From positions 1-64,000 of the forward strand of contig NZ_WMEX01000010.1 in NCBI RefSeq assembly GCF_009856365.1: 64,000 bases of DNA, in the 5' to 3' direction. A program made the position numbers and the translations under genes. This DNA is from Vreelandella halophila (GTDB lineage Bacteria > Pseudomonadota > Gammaproteobacteria > Pseudomonadales > Oleiphilaceae). Under the pieces are notes generated by a model that searched no databases, was not told the origin of the DNA, and saw only the letters and a list, made by a program, of their open reading frames with translations. This document shows, one piece after another, positions 57,065 to 64,000 of the stretch; the first letter of the stretch is position 1, and each line of letters begins with the position of its first letter.

Positions 57065-57725
57065 CAACTCAGCGCTGGGTCGGGCACTGGTCTTCATGGG
57101 CATGTGCGCCCTGAGCAGCCCCGGCCTGGCCGAACGCGTCTTCCCGCCCGAAGCCATCGCCGGGTGGGAACACCACAGCTTCACCGGCGAAACGGACTAC
57201 GAACTGGTCACCGTTGATGGCCGCAGGGCCGTACGCGCTACCTGCAGCGGCGACTCCGCATCGGGGCTGTACCTGGAGGAACCCATTGACCTCAGCGAGA
57301 CGCCCATCATTGAGTGGCGCTGGCGGGTGGACTCCGTCTACAACGCTATCGACGAGCGGACCCGCGAAGGCGACGACTTCCCCGCCCGCATCTACGCCGT
57401 GCACGAGCCCACCTGGCTGCGCTGGAAGACACGGGCTCTCAATTACGTCTGGGCCAGCAGGGAACCGGCCGGCAGCAGCTGGCAGAACCCCTTCCAGTCC
57501 CGGGCACGGATGGTGGCGGTGGCTTCAGGCCCGCCGGAAGACGGTGCCCAATGGCAGACCGTCACCCGGGACCTGCGGGCCGACTTCCGGCGCCACCACG
57601 GAGAGGTACCGGAGCATCTGACCGCCCTGGCCATCATGACCGATTGTGATAACCACGGAGGCACCACCCGCGCCTGGTATGGGCGGATCCGCCTGAAAAG
57701 CGCGGATGAGCGTTTTGCGGACTGA
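57048..57725 (+). CDS. DUF3047 domain exported protein
   Basis: 225 aa. A short signal peptide (about 1-28, ALSSPGLAE) and a DUF3047 domain of about 190 residues: IEWRWRVDSVYNA, DDFPARIYAVHEP, LNYVWASREPAGSSW, and LTALAIMTDCDNHGG. The fold is thought to be a jelly-roll like carbohydrate-binding proteins. It starts inside the end of the 600-aa lipoprotein gene, so translation is coupled and a joint envelope role is likely. Biochemical function unknown. Confidence 0.75.
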   Translation: MLRCSDNSALGRALVFMGMCALSSPGLAERVFPPEAIAGWEHHSFTGETDYELVTVDGRRAVRATCSGDSASGLYLEEPIDLSETPIIEWRWRVDSVYNAIDERTREGDDFPARIYAVHEPTWLRWKTRALNYVWASREPAGSSWQNPFQSRARMVAVASGPPEDGAQWQTVTRDLRADFRRHHGEVPEHLTALAIMTDCDNHGGTTRAWYGRIRLKSADERFAD

Positions 57726-57783
57726 GTCACATTCGGGCATGATGCGATTCATGACATCACCCAATGGTAATAGAACCCCTTCC

Positions 57784-58266
57784 ATGCCCCGGCTTCCCGC
57801 ACTCGCATTCGCCCTCATTGCCCTCAGTGGCTGCTCCGATGAAGCAGCTTTCCCGGGCGGCGGCAGTGAGTTCTATGAACAGCCGGAGTGGGCCAACTAT
57901 CGCGAACAGGCTGGCGAACATGGTTATGAGCCAGGCCTCTCGAACTGGCGCCACATCCCTGAGCTTACGCCGCAGGAACCCCTTAACGCCTGCAAGGATG
58001 CCCAGGCTGCGGTGGAAAGCTGGGCGCACTCCCGTGACCTTATCGGGCCGGATCGCAGTGAGCGGCTGACGATTGATATGCGCACCCGCCAGGAGGCGGA
58101 TGGCAGCGTGACCGGTCTTCTGCAGCGCTGGGGATTCCGGGATGATGCCGTGGCGGGGGTCGACCACCGCCTCCGGCTGACGGAAACCGCCGGATGCTGG
58201 GAGGTCGAAAGGGTGGAAGCCCGCCACTACTGCCGCCGTGGGCTGGAGGACGGGCTCTGCCGCTGA
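57784..58266 (+). CDS. Small lipoprotein, unknown function
   Basis: 160 aa from the ATG at 57784: signal peptide MPRLPALAFALIALSGC with lipobox Cys17, and a mature part with three further cysteines toward the end (GCWEVERVEARHYCRRG and GLCR). The start is uncertain because no ribosome site is good; ATG codons at 57739 and 57751 are also in frame and would lengthen the n-region. It follows the DUF3047 gene and converges on secB with 7 bp between. No family recognised. Confidence 0.6.
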   Translation: MPRLPALAFALIALSGCSDEAAFPGGGSEFYEQPEWANYREQAGEHGYEPGLSNWRHIPELTPQEPLNACKDAQAAVESWAHSRDLIGPDRSERLTIDMRTRQEADGSVTGLLQRWGFRDDAVAGVDHRLRLTETAGCWEVERVEARHYCRRGLEDGLCR

Positions 58267-58273
58267 GCGGTGA

Positions 58274-58786
58274 TCAGTGGTTCTGCTGCTCCGCCTCGCC
58301 GGCCTGTTCCTGGCGGCGGCGCTCCAGCGCCTGCTGATAGATGGCGTCGAAGTTGACCGGCGCCAGCATCAGGGGCGGGAAGCTGCCCTTGGTCACCAGC
58401 GTATCCACGGATTCGCGGGCATAGGGAAAGAGCACGTTGGGGCAGTAGGCGCCCAGCATCTGGCCCTGGCGGCTGTCATCAAAATTGCGCACCACGAAGA
58501 TGCCTGCCTGCTGTACTTCCACGATGTAGGCGGTCTTATCACCGATCTTCGCTGTCAGCGTCAGCTGAAGCACCACCTCGTACTGGCCTTCTCCCAGGTC
58601 AGTATGGCTGGTGTTGAGGTCCATGGTGACCTCGGGCTTCCACTGCTCCTGGAAAATGGTCGGCGTGTTGGGCGCCTCGAAGGAGCTGTCCTTGATGTAG
58701 ACGCGCTGGAGCGCGAACTGCGGCTGGTTCTCGTCGCCCTGCTGGCCGCCCGCGGCGCCAGCCTGTGTGTCATTGTTCTCGGCCAT
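58274..58786 (-). CDS. secB: Protein-export chaperone SecB
   Basis: 170-aa tetrameric chaperone that keeps preproteins unfolded and passes them to Sec[20 protein letters not shown] at residues 23-41, [15 protein letters not shown] (surface for SecA) and the acidic/Gln-rich tail are visible. ATG 58786 leaves out 13 non-family residues. Downstream of the YibN-like rhodanese gene, the standard order in gammaproteobacteria (grx is missing between them here). Confidence 0.95.
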   Translation of the reverse strand: MAENNDTQAGAAGGQQGDENQPQFALQRVYIKDSSFEAPNTPTIFQEQWKPEVTMDLNTSHTDLGEGQYEVVLQLTLTAKIGDKTAYIVEVQQAGIFVVRNFDDSRQGQMLGAYCPNVLFPYARESVDTLVTKGSFPPLMLAPVNFDAIYQQALERRRQEQAGEAEQQNH

Positions 58787-58854
58787 TGCGTTATTCCTGT
58801 CTATTGTTACTGCACGGGCCGGCAACCCCGACCCGCCGCGTCACCGGCGCATTC

Positions 58855-59274
58855 TTACTTGTTGGTGACCGGCAGATTGGCGTTGCGCCACTCCATCATG
58901 CCACCGGTCAGCCGTGCCAGCTGGAGCTCCTCAGGGTTGGGGACCTCCTTCACGGCCATACCCGAATGCTGGCCCGCCTTATCCACGAGGATAATCAGTT
59001 TGTCCTGGTGTTTCCGGAGCTGGTTCCCACTTTCCTTAAGCTTCGCCATGGGAATGTGCTCGGCGCCACGGATATGGCCCTCGGAAAATTCTTTCTTTTC
59101 CCGCACATCCACCACCACGGCCTCATCCCGGTTGAGCATGAGAACCGCTTCCTGTGGCCCCACCTTGCGCCCGGCACGGCTGCTCTCCACCCAGAAAAGC
59201 GCCAGCAGCAGCACAAAGAAGGCACTGACCAGCATCCAGTGATTGATGACAAACTCAAATAGCTGTTGGATCAT
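58855..59274 (-). CDS. YibN-like membrane rhodanese domain protein lacking the catalytic Cys
   Basis: 139 aa: an N-terminal membrane helix (about 8-30, [16 protein letters not shown]) and a rhodanese domain (about 40-135) with [23 protein letters not shown]. The active-site loop, where rhodaneses have a cysteine (CxxGxxS), reads DKAGQHSG, with Asp in the Cys place. It should therefore not transfer sulfur. ATG 59274 was preferred to a GTG nine codons upstream. Divergent from gpmI, upstream of secB. Confidence 0.82.
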   Translation of the reverse strand: MIQQLFEFVINHWMLVSAFFVLLLALFWVESSRAGRKVGPQEAVLMLNRDEAVVVDVREKKEFSEGHIRGAEHIPMAKLKESGNQLRKHQDKLIILVDKAGQHSGMAVKEVPNPEELQLARLTGGMMEWRNANLPVTNK

Positions 59275-59427
59275 TCTGCGCCACACCTGTTTCCGGGCCA
59301 CATGGCCCTGTTCGTTCAGCCGCGATTATACACAGGGCCCGGCAGCGACGACAGGTGCGCCAATGGCCGGGGCACCCGGAATCAGGTTAGAATCAGGCCC
59401 TTTCGAGGCAACCCGGAACCCGAACCC

Positions 59428-60978
59428 ATGAGTGACAGACCTCAGACAACCGCGCTCATCATCATGGACGGCTGGGGCCAGCGTGAGCCCACCGACGACA
59501 ACGCCGTCAGCCTTGCCCAAACCCCGGTCTGGGACCGGCTCTGGGCGGAATGCCCACGTACGCTGCTCAACACCAGCGGCCTGGCCGTGGGACTTCCCGA
59601 AGGCCAGATGGGCAACTCCGAGGTCGGCCATATGAACCTTGGCGCCGGCCGCGTGGTCTACCAGAGCCTGACCCGCATCAGCCGTGACATCGAGAACGGC
59701 ACACTGGCGGAAAACCCGGTGCTCGGCGGCGCCATCCGCAGCGCCATCGCGGCGGACGGCGCCGTTCACGTGATCGGCCTGCTGTCGCCCGGCGGCGTAC
59801 ACAGCCACGAAGAGCACCTGTTCGCCGCCTGCCGCATGGCCATGGAACAGGGCGCGCGTTACGTCTATATCCATGCCTTTCTGGACGGGCGTGATACACC
59901 GCCGCGCAGCGCCCGCGAATCCCTGGAGAAGGCGGACCGCCTGCTGCGCGAAGCGGGCGTCGGCCACGTGGCCTCGGTCGTCGGCCGCTACTTCGCCATG
60001 GACCGGGACAACAACTGGGACCGCATCGAAAAGGCCTACAACCTGCTGACCCTGGGCGAGGCCGATTACCGCGCGGACTCTGGCGTGGAAGCACTGGAAG
60101 CCGCCTACGCACGGGGCGAGGACGACGAGTTCGTGTCGGCCAGCGTGATTGCGGCGGAAGGCGAAAACCCGGTCACCATCGATGACGGCGACGCCGTGCT
60201 GTTCATGAATTTCCGCGCCGACCGCGCCCGCCAGCTGGCGCACGCCTTCGTGGACCAGGATTTCACCGGATTCAGCCGCCGCAGTGAACCGCGCCTTTCC
60301 GATTTCGTGATGCTGACGGAATATGAAGCCAATCTCGACACCAGCTGCGCCTACCCGCCTGAATCCCTGCCCAACATGCTGGGCGAATACGCCAGCAATC
60401 AGGGACTGAAGCAGCTGCGCATCGCGGAGACGGAGAAATACGCCCACGTCACCTTTTTCTTCAACGGCGGCCGCGAGGAGCCCTTCCCGGGCGAGGACCG
60501 CATCCTGGTTCCTTCCCCCAAAGTGGCCACGTACGACATGCAGCCGGAGATGAGCGCTCCGGAAGTCACGGATCGCCTGGTTGAAGCCATCAACAGCGGC
60601 CAATACGACCTGGTGATCTGCAACTACGCCAACGGCGACATGGTCGGGCACACCGGCAGCATTGAAGCGGCCAGCAAAGCCGTCGAGGCGGTGGACGAAA
60701 GCGTCGGGCGGGTTCTGGAAGCGCTGAAGGCCAATGGTGGCCAGGCCCTGGTCACCGCCGACCACGGCAACTGCGAACAGATGCGCGACCCGGTAACCGG
60801 CCAGCCGCACACCGCTCATACCACCGTACCGGTGCCGCTGGTGTATGTGGGTGACCGCAAGCTCAGCCTGCGCGACGGGGGCGCGCTCTGCGACATCGCC
60901 CCGTCGCTGCTGAGCCTTATGGATCAGCAGCAGCCTGCGGAAATGACCGGCCAGACGCTGATCCAGCCCGGGGCCTGA
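59428..60978 (+). CDS. gpmI: 2,3-bisphosphoglycerate-independent phosphoglycerate mutase
   Basis: Interconverts 3- and 2-phosphoglycerate in glycolysis. 516 aa, alkaline-phosphatase fold with two metals: IIMDGWG with the first Asp near residue 14, catalytic Ser64 in GNSEVGHMN, and the C-terminal DHGN and [10 protein letters not shown] metal sites. ATG 59428 was chosen, dropping 54 residues of an upstream frame. A 1-bp gap separates it from envC, and the order gpmI-envC-ctpA is standard in gammaproteobacteria. Confidence 0.96.
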   Translation: MSDRPQTTALIIMDGWGQREPTDDNAVSLAQTPVWDRLWAECPRTLLNTSGLAVGLPEGQMGNSEVGHMNLGAGRVVYQSLTRISRDIENGTLAENPVLGGAIRSAIAADGAVHVIGLLSPGGVHSHEEHLFAACRMAMEQGARYVYIHAFLDGRDTPPRSARESLEKADRLLREAGVGHVASVVGRYFAMDRDNNWDRIEKAYNLLTLGEADYRADSGVEALEAAYARGEDDEFVSASVIAAEGENPVTIDDGDAVLFMNFRADRARQLAHAFVDQDFTGFSRRSEPRLSDFVMLTEYEANLDTSCAYPPESLPNMLGEYASNQGLKQLRIAETEKYAHVTFFFNGGREEPFPGEDRILVPSPKVATYDMQPEMSAPEVTDRLVEAINSGQYDLVICNYANGDMVGHTGSIEAASKAVEAVDESVGRVLEALKANGGQALVTADHGNCEQMRDPVTGQPHTAHTTVPVPLVYVGDRKLSLRDGGALCDIAPSLLSLMDQQQPAEMTGQTLIQPGA

Positions 60979-60979
60979 C

Positions 60980-62116
60980 ATGCGCCGCGTCGTTCTGGCG
61001 ATGCTGCTCGGGACGGCGCTCGCGGCTCCGGCACAGGAGGATGAGCAGGCTGCCCGCGAGCGCCTGGATGACGTAAAGCAGGCCATTGAGTCCGTTTCCC
61101 ACTGGCTCGAGGATGCCCGCGCCAACGAGGATGCCACCCTGACCCGTCTGCGGGAGGCCGAGGAGGCCGTGGCACGCAGCCAGCAACGCCTCAACCGGAT
61201 CAATTCAGACATCACCGGGCTGGATGAGGAGCTCGCCGGACTGGAGCAGCGCAACCGGAAGCTGGAAGCCGAGGCGGAGCGCGGTCGGGAAACACTGAGA
61301 GAAGTTGTGCGCTCCGCCTGGCGCCAGGGGGAGCAGCCCGCCCTGCGGCTGTTCCTCTCCCAGAAGGATCCCGGGCAGGCGGCCCGACTGCTGGAATGGC
61401 ACCAGCGCCTGGGCAATCATACCCGTCAGCAGTTGGCGGAACTGGCGGATACCATGGAAGCCCTTGAACGCAACCGGCAGGAGATGCAGGCAACACGCGA
61501 GCAGCTGGCCGCCAAGCGCGAACAGGCCCGCGAGCAGCGCGATGAGCTGCAACAGCGCCGCAACGAGCGCGAGCAGCGCCTGGCGGAACTGCGCCAGCGC
61601 ATCAGTGAACGCGAAAGCCGGCTGGCTTCGCTGCGGGAGGACCGGGAGCGTCTTGAGGCGCTCATCGAGGAAATGGCAGCGTCCATCTCTGGCATCGAAG
61701 CCCCCGAGGACATCCGGCCATTTTCCGAACTGCGTGCTAGACTGCCATGGCCACTGGATGGAACCGTCAGCAACCACTTCGGTGATGCCGTCGGTGACAG
61801 TGGCATGCAGGCCAATGGCGTCCGCATCCGCGCGGACAAGGGCACGCCCGTGACAGCCGTCCACTACGGGCGCGTTGTCTTTGCCAACTGGTTGCGCGGG
61901 TTCGGGCTCATGATCATCATAGATCATGGCGACGGCTTCATGAGCCTGTACGGAAACAACGATACCCTGAGCCATTCGGCCGGCGAATGGGTACAGGCCG
62001 GCGAGACCATCGCCCGCACCGGTAACAGTGGCGGGCGTTCCCAATCCGGTCTTTACTTTGAGATACGCCATAACGGCCAGCCGGAAAATCCCGAAGCCTG
62101 GCTCGAAAAGCACTGA
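60980..62116 (+). CDS. envC: Murein hydrolase activator EnvC
   Basis: Periplasmic activator of the amidases AmiA/AmiB at the septum, recruited by FtsEX. 378 aa: signal peptide (about 1-18), two long coiled coils (about 20-110 and 150-245), and a C-terminal LytM domain (about 265-375) that lacks the zinc ligands: the first metal His of HxGxD is replaced (ANGVRI) and the HxH is FEI. That loss is normal for EnvC and explains why it activates rather than cuts. Compare the intact M23 enzyme at 1772. Confidence 0.92.
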   Translation: MRRVVLAMLLGTALAAPAQEDEQAARERLDDVKQAIESVSHWLEDARANEDATLTRLREAEEAVARSQQRLNRINSDITGLDEELAGLEQRNRKLEAEAERGRETLREVVRSAWRQGEQPALRLFLSQKDPGQAARLLEWHQRLGNHTRQQLAELADTMEALERNRQEMQATREQLAAKREQAREQRDELQQRRNEREQRLAELRQRISERESRLASLREDRERLEALIEEMAASISGIEAPEDIRPFSELRARLPWPLDGTVSNHFGDAVGDSGMQANGVRIRADKGTPVTAVHYGRVVFANWLRGFGLMIIIDHGDGFMSLYGNNDTLSHSAGEWVQAGETIARTGNSGGRSQSGLYFEIRHNGQPENPEAWLEKH

Positions 62117-62133
62117 ACAGGAACGCAGCGCCC

Positions 62134-63573
62134 ATGCGACACAGCTCCCGGAACCCCGTCACCACCCTCGCTCTCAGCCTGGTGCTGACGCTGACCGCCC
62201 TCCCCGGCGTCGCGGCCGAGCCCATGGAAGGGGAGGACAATGACCCCACGCGTAACATTGATAACCAGCCGCCAGTGAACGGTCAGACCAACGAGCTGGA
62301 AGTGCAGCTGGCAGACCCTGAGAAACAGCTGCCACTGGACGAACTGCGCAAGTTCACAGAGGTGTTTGAGCGCATCAAGCGCGGCTATGTTGAAGAGGTC
62401 AGTGACAAGGAGCTCCTCAACAAGGCCATTGACGGCATGCTCTCTGGGCTTGATCCCCACTCCGCCTATCTGGAGCCCGAGGCTTTCTCCCAGCTGGAGG
62501 AGAGCACTTCCGGGGAATTCGGAGGGCTCGGCATCGAGGTCGGTATGGAGGATGGCTTTGTCCGGGTCATTTCACCGATCGACGGCACGCCCGCACAGGA
62601 GGCCGGCGTCCAGGCAGGGGACCTGATCATCGAGATCGACGGCACCCCGGTGAAGGGCATGAGCCTGGAGGAAGCGGTCAAGGAAATGCGTGGCGAGCCC
62701 GGGACCACGATCGACCTTACGATCGGGCGTGACGGCGAAAGCAGCCCCATTGAGGTGACCATTGAGCGGGCCATCATCGAGGTGGACAGTGTTCGCTCAC
62801 GCATGCTCGAACCCGGCTACGGCTACATCCGCATCAGCCAGTTCCAGCAGAACACCGGCCAGGAGTTCAGAACCGCCTATGAGGAGCTGGTGAACAAGCA
62901 CGGTAACGAGCTGGACGGCGTGGTGCTCGACCTCCGGAACAACCCTGGCGGGGTGCTTGAGGCAGCCGTGGACGTGGCGGACTCGCTGATCAATGAAGGC
63001 CGGATCGTCTACACCAAGGGCCGCATTGAGAGCAGCCAGCTGAGCTTCGATGCCAGCCCCGGCGGCATCGCCGAGAACGTGCCCATTGTGGCGCTGATCA
63101 ATTCCGGCTCCGCATCGGCCTCGGAAATCCTTGCCGGCGCGCTCCAGGACCAGCGCCGCGCGGTTATCATGGGCACCAAGTCCTTCGGCAAGGGCTCGGT
63201 CCAGACGGTCATGCCGCTGGGCGACAGCCACGGCATCAAGCTCACCACGGCGCGCTACTATACCCCGGATGGTCGCTCCATCCAGGCCAAGGGCATCGAG
63301 CCGGACATCGAGGTACGGCCGGCGGAACTGCGTGATGTGGAATCCGCACGCCGGTTCAGCGAGGCGGACCTGCCCGGTCACCTTGAGAACGGCCAGAAGG
63401 CCGAGGAAAAGTCGGATGACACCGGCACCGATGAAAGCGAAGAAGAGGCACAGCGCAAGGACTACCAGCTACGCTCGGCACTGAACCTGCTCAAGGGCAT
63501 GCGGATCCTCACCCCGGAGAAGGACAAAGCCGCCGGAACGAAGTCCGAGGGGGCCAATGGCGAGGCGGACTGA
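62134..63573 (+). CDS. ctpA: C-terminal processing serine protease CtpA (S41)
   Basis: 479 aa, periplasmic protease that trims or degrades envelope proteins, among them murein hydrolases in Pseudomonas. Signal peptide (about 1-28), S41 N-terminal part, PDZ domain (about 125-205, GGLGIEVGMEDGFVRVISP) and protease core with the Ser326/Lys353 dyad (GSASASEIL and SFGKGSVQ). An acidic, low-complexity tail (about 415-450) follows. It starts 17 bp after envC. Confidence 0.94.
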   Translation: MRHSSRNPVTTLALSLVLTLTALPGVAAEPMEGEDNDPTRNIDNQPPVNGQTNELEVQLADPEKQLPLDELRKFTEVFERIKRGYVEEVSDKELLNKAIDGMLSGLDPHSAYLEPEAFSQLEESTSGEFGGLGIEVGMEDGFVRVISPIDGTPAQEAGVQAGDLIIEIDGTPVKGMSLEEAVKEMRGEPGTTIDLTIGRDGESSPIEVTIERAIIEVDSVRSRMLEPGYGYIRISQFQQNTGQEFRTAYEELVNKHGNELDGVVLDLRNNPGGVLEAAVDVADSLINEGRIVYTKGRIESSQLSFDASPGGIAENVPIVALINSGSASASEILAGALQDQRRAVIMGTKSFGKGSVQTVMPLGDSHGIKLTTARYYTPDGRSIQAKGIEPDIEVRPAELRDVESARRFSEADLPGHLENGQKAEEKSDDTGTDESEEEAQRKDYQLRSALNLLKGMRILTPEKDKAAGTKSEGANGEAD

Positions 63574-64000
63574 CACACGCATGCGCTTCGCCCTCAGCCT
63601 TGCACTCAGCGCACTGGTGCTCCTGGGCCCCGGCAGCGCGTCCGGCCAGGGCCCGCCCCCGACCATTGCCATCATCATTGATGACCTCGGGCTCAATCAG
63701 GAGGCCGGGGCACGCCTGCTGGCGATGGATCAGCCCCTGACGCTGGCCTTCCTGCCACACCGCCCTTATACCCGGGAACAGGCTAGAGCAGCGGCCGATG
63801 ACGGTAAGGAAGTCATACTCCATGCGCCCATGGCCAATAAGGCCCGCATTGGGCTTGGGCCGGGCGGGCTGGCGGCAGACATGTCCCAGCGGGAAGTCCA
63901 GAGCACGCTGCACAGCGCTCTGGCCTCGGTACCTGGCGCTACCGGCGTCAACAACCATATGGGCAGCCTGCTCACAGAGGTTAAGGAGCCCATGGGCTGG
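63557..64000 (+). CDS. Divergent polysaccharide deacetylase family protein, cut by window end
   Basis: The first 148 residues are present and the frame is open to the edge. Signal peptide (a basic n-region, then hydrophobic FALSLALSALVLLG), then the DUF610/divergent deacetylase start IAIIIDDLG, LAFLPHRPY, LHAPM and GVNNHMGSLLT, which hold the putative metal-site Asp and His. ATG 63557 overlaps ctpA and follows GAGG; ATG 63581 is possible too. The family is the usual third gene after envC-ctpA; deacetylation of a wall or capsule polymer is assumed, not shown. Confidence 0.85.
   Translation, partial: MARRTDTRMRFALSLALSALVLLGPGSASGQGPPPTIAIIIDDLGLNQEAGARLLAMDQPLTLAFLPHRPYTREQARAAADDGKEVILHAPMANKARIGLGPGGLAADMSQREVQSTLHSALASVPGATGVNNHMGSLLTEVKEPMGW

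Noticed and set aside
59326-61416. A 696-aa minus-strand open frame opposite gpmI and the start of envC
   Set aside because: It is a shadow of GC-rich codon usage in gpmI/envC; no start signal or recognisable protein composition.
1-64000. Prophage, insertion sequence, CRISPR array or defence island
   Set aside because: No transposase, integrase, phage structural gene, spaced direct repeats or defence-type genes were seen; all blocks are core-genome order.

Overview
The window is an ordinary, gene-dense stretch of chromosome (roughly 60 protein genes, one tRNA, one candidate sRNA) from a high-GC gammaproteobacterium. Gene order in several blocks (tyrS-M23 peptidase-anmK-erpA-bactofilin-argC/hemJ; dksA-gluQ-cbrA-cbrB-pcnB-folK-panB-panC-pgi; folB-plsY-tsaD-rpsU-dnaG-rpoD) is that of Pseudomonas and its marine relatives. 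The rather acidic proteins and the accessory genes fit a Marinobacter/Halomonas-like organism better than Pseudomonas itself; no genus can be fixed from this alone. I see no insertion sequence, prophage, CRISPR array or integrase.

Layout. 1-300: leader and tandem promoters of an rRNA operon that runs off the left edge (minus strand), behind tyrS. 1.5-10.3 kb: cell-wall peptidase, anmK, erpA, bactofilin, DUF6776, argC, then hemJ-thiD-thiE-hemL. 10.3-14.4 kb: an ECF sigma / anti-sigma operon with a small secreted protein and a TPR/beta-barrel protein, facing a DUF4382 lipoprotein gene that carries an ECF-type promoter (GGAACC-N16-CGT). 14.4-22.4 kb: TPR lipoprotein, PBP1B, a phosphotransferase/ATPase fusion, pentapeptide protein, LysR/OYE pair, sfsA. 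22.5-34.3 kb: dksA-gluQ-small membrane protein-cbrA-cbrB, a CrcZ-like sRNA locus, then pcnB-folK-panB-panC and pgi. 34.2-41.2 kb: second HPPK, folB, plsY, tsaD, the macromolecular synthesis operon rpsU-dnaG-rpoD and tRNA-Ile2(CAU). 41.2-50.6 kb: EamA transporter, acyl-CoA ligase, FadE, RfaH, FolM-like SDR, CCA enzyme, TrmL, thiolase. 50.8-53.2 kb: APS kinase plus SLC13/RCK sulfate permease. 53.2-58.3 kb: DUF418, ElyC-like and three envelope proteins of unknown role. 58.3-64 kb: secB, YibN-like rhodanese, gpmI, envC, ctpA and a truncated polysaccharide deacetylase.

The most informative region is 28454-29001. Directly downstream of the NtrC-type regulator CbrB lie TGTTAC/GTAACA elements, a near-consensus sigma-54 promoter, about 290 nt carrying six clusters of AAnAAnAA (Hfq/Crc-type) motifs, and a UUCG-capped terminator. 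This is the architecture of the Pseudomonas CrcZ decoy RNA of carbon catabolite repression, here with a diverged CbrA and CbrB. The second most interesting is the self-contained ECF module at 10.3-14.4 kb, where the sequence itself suggests the regulator and its target.
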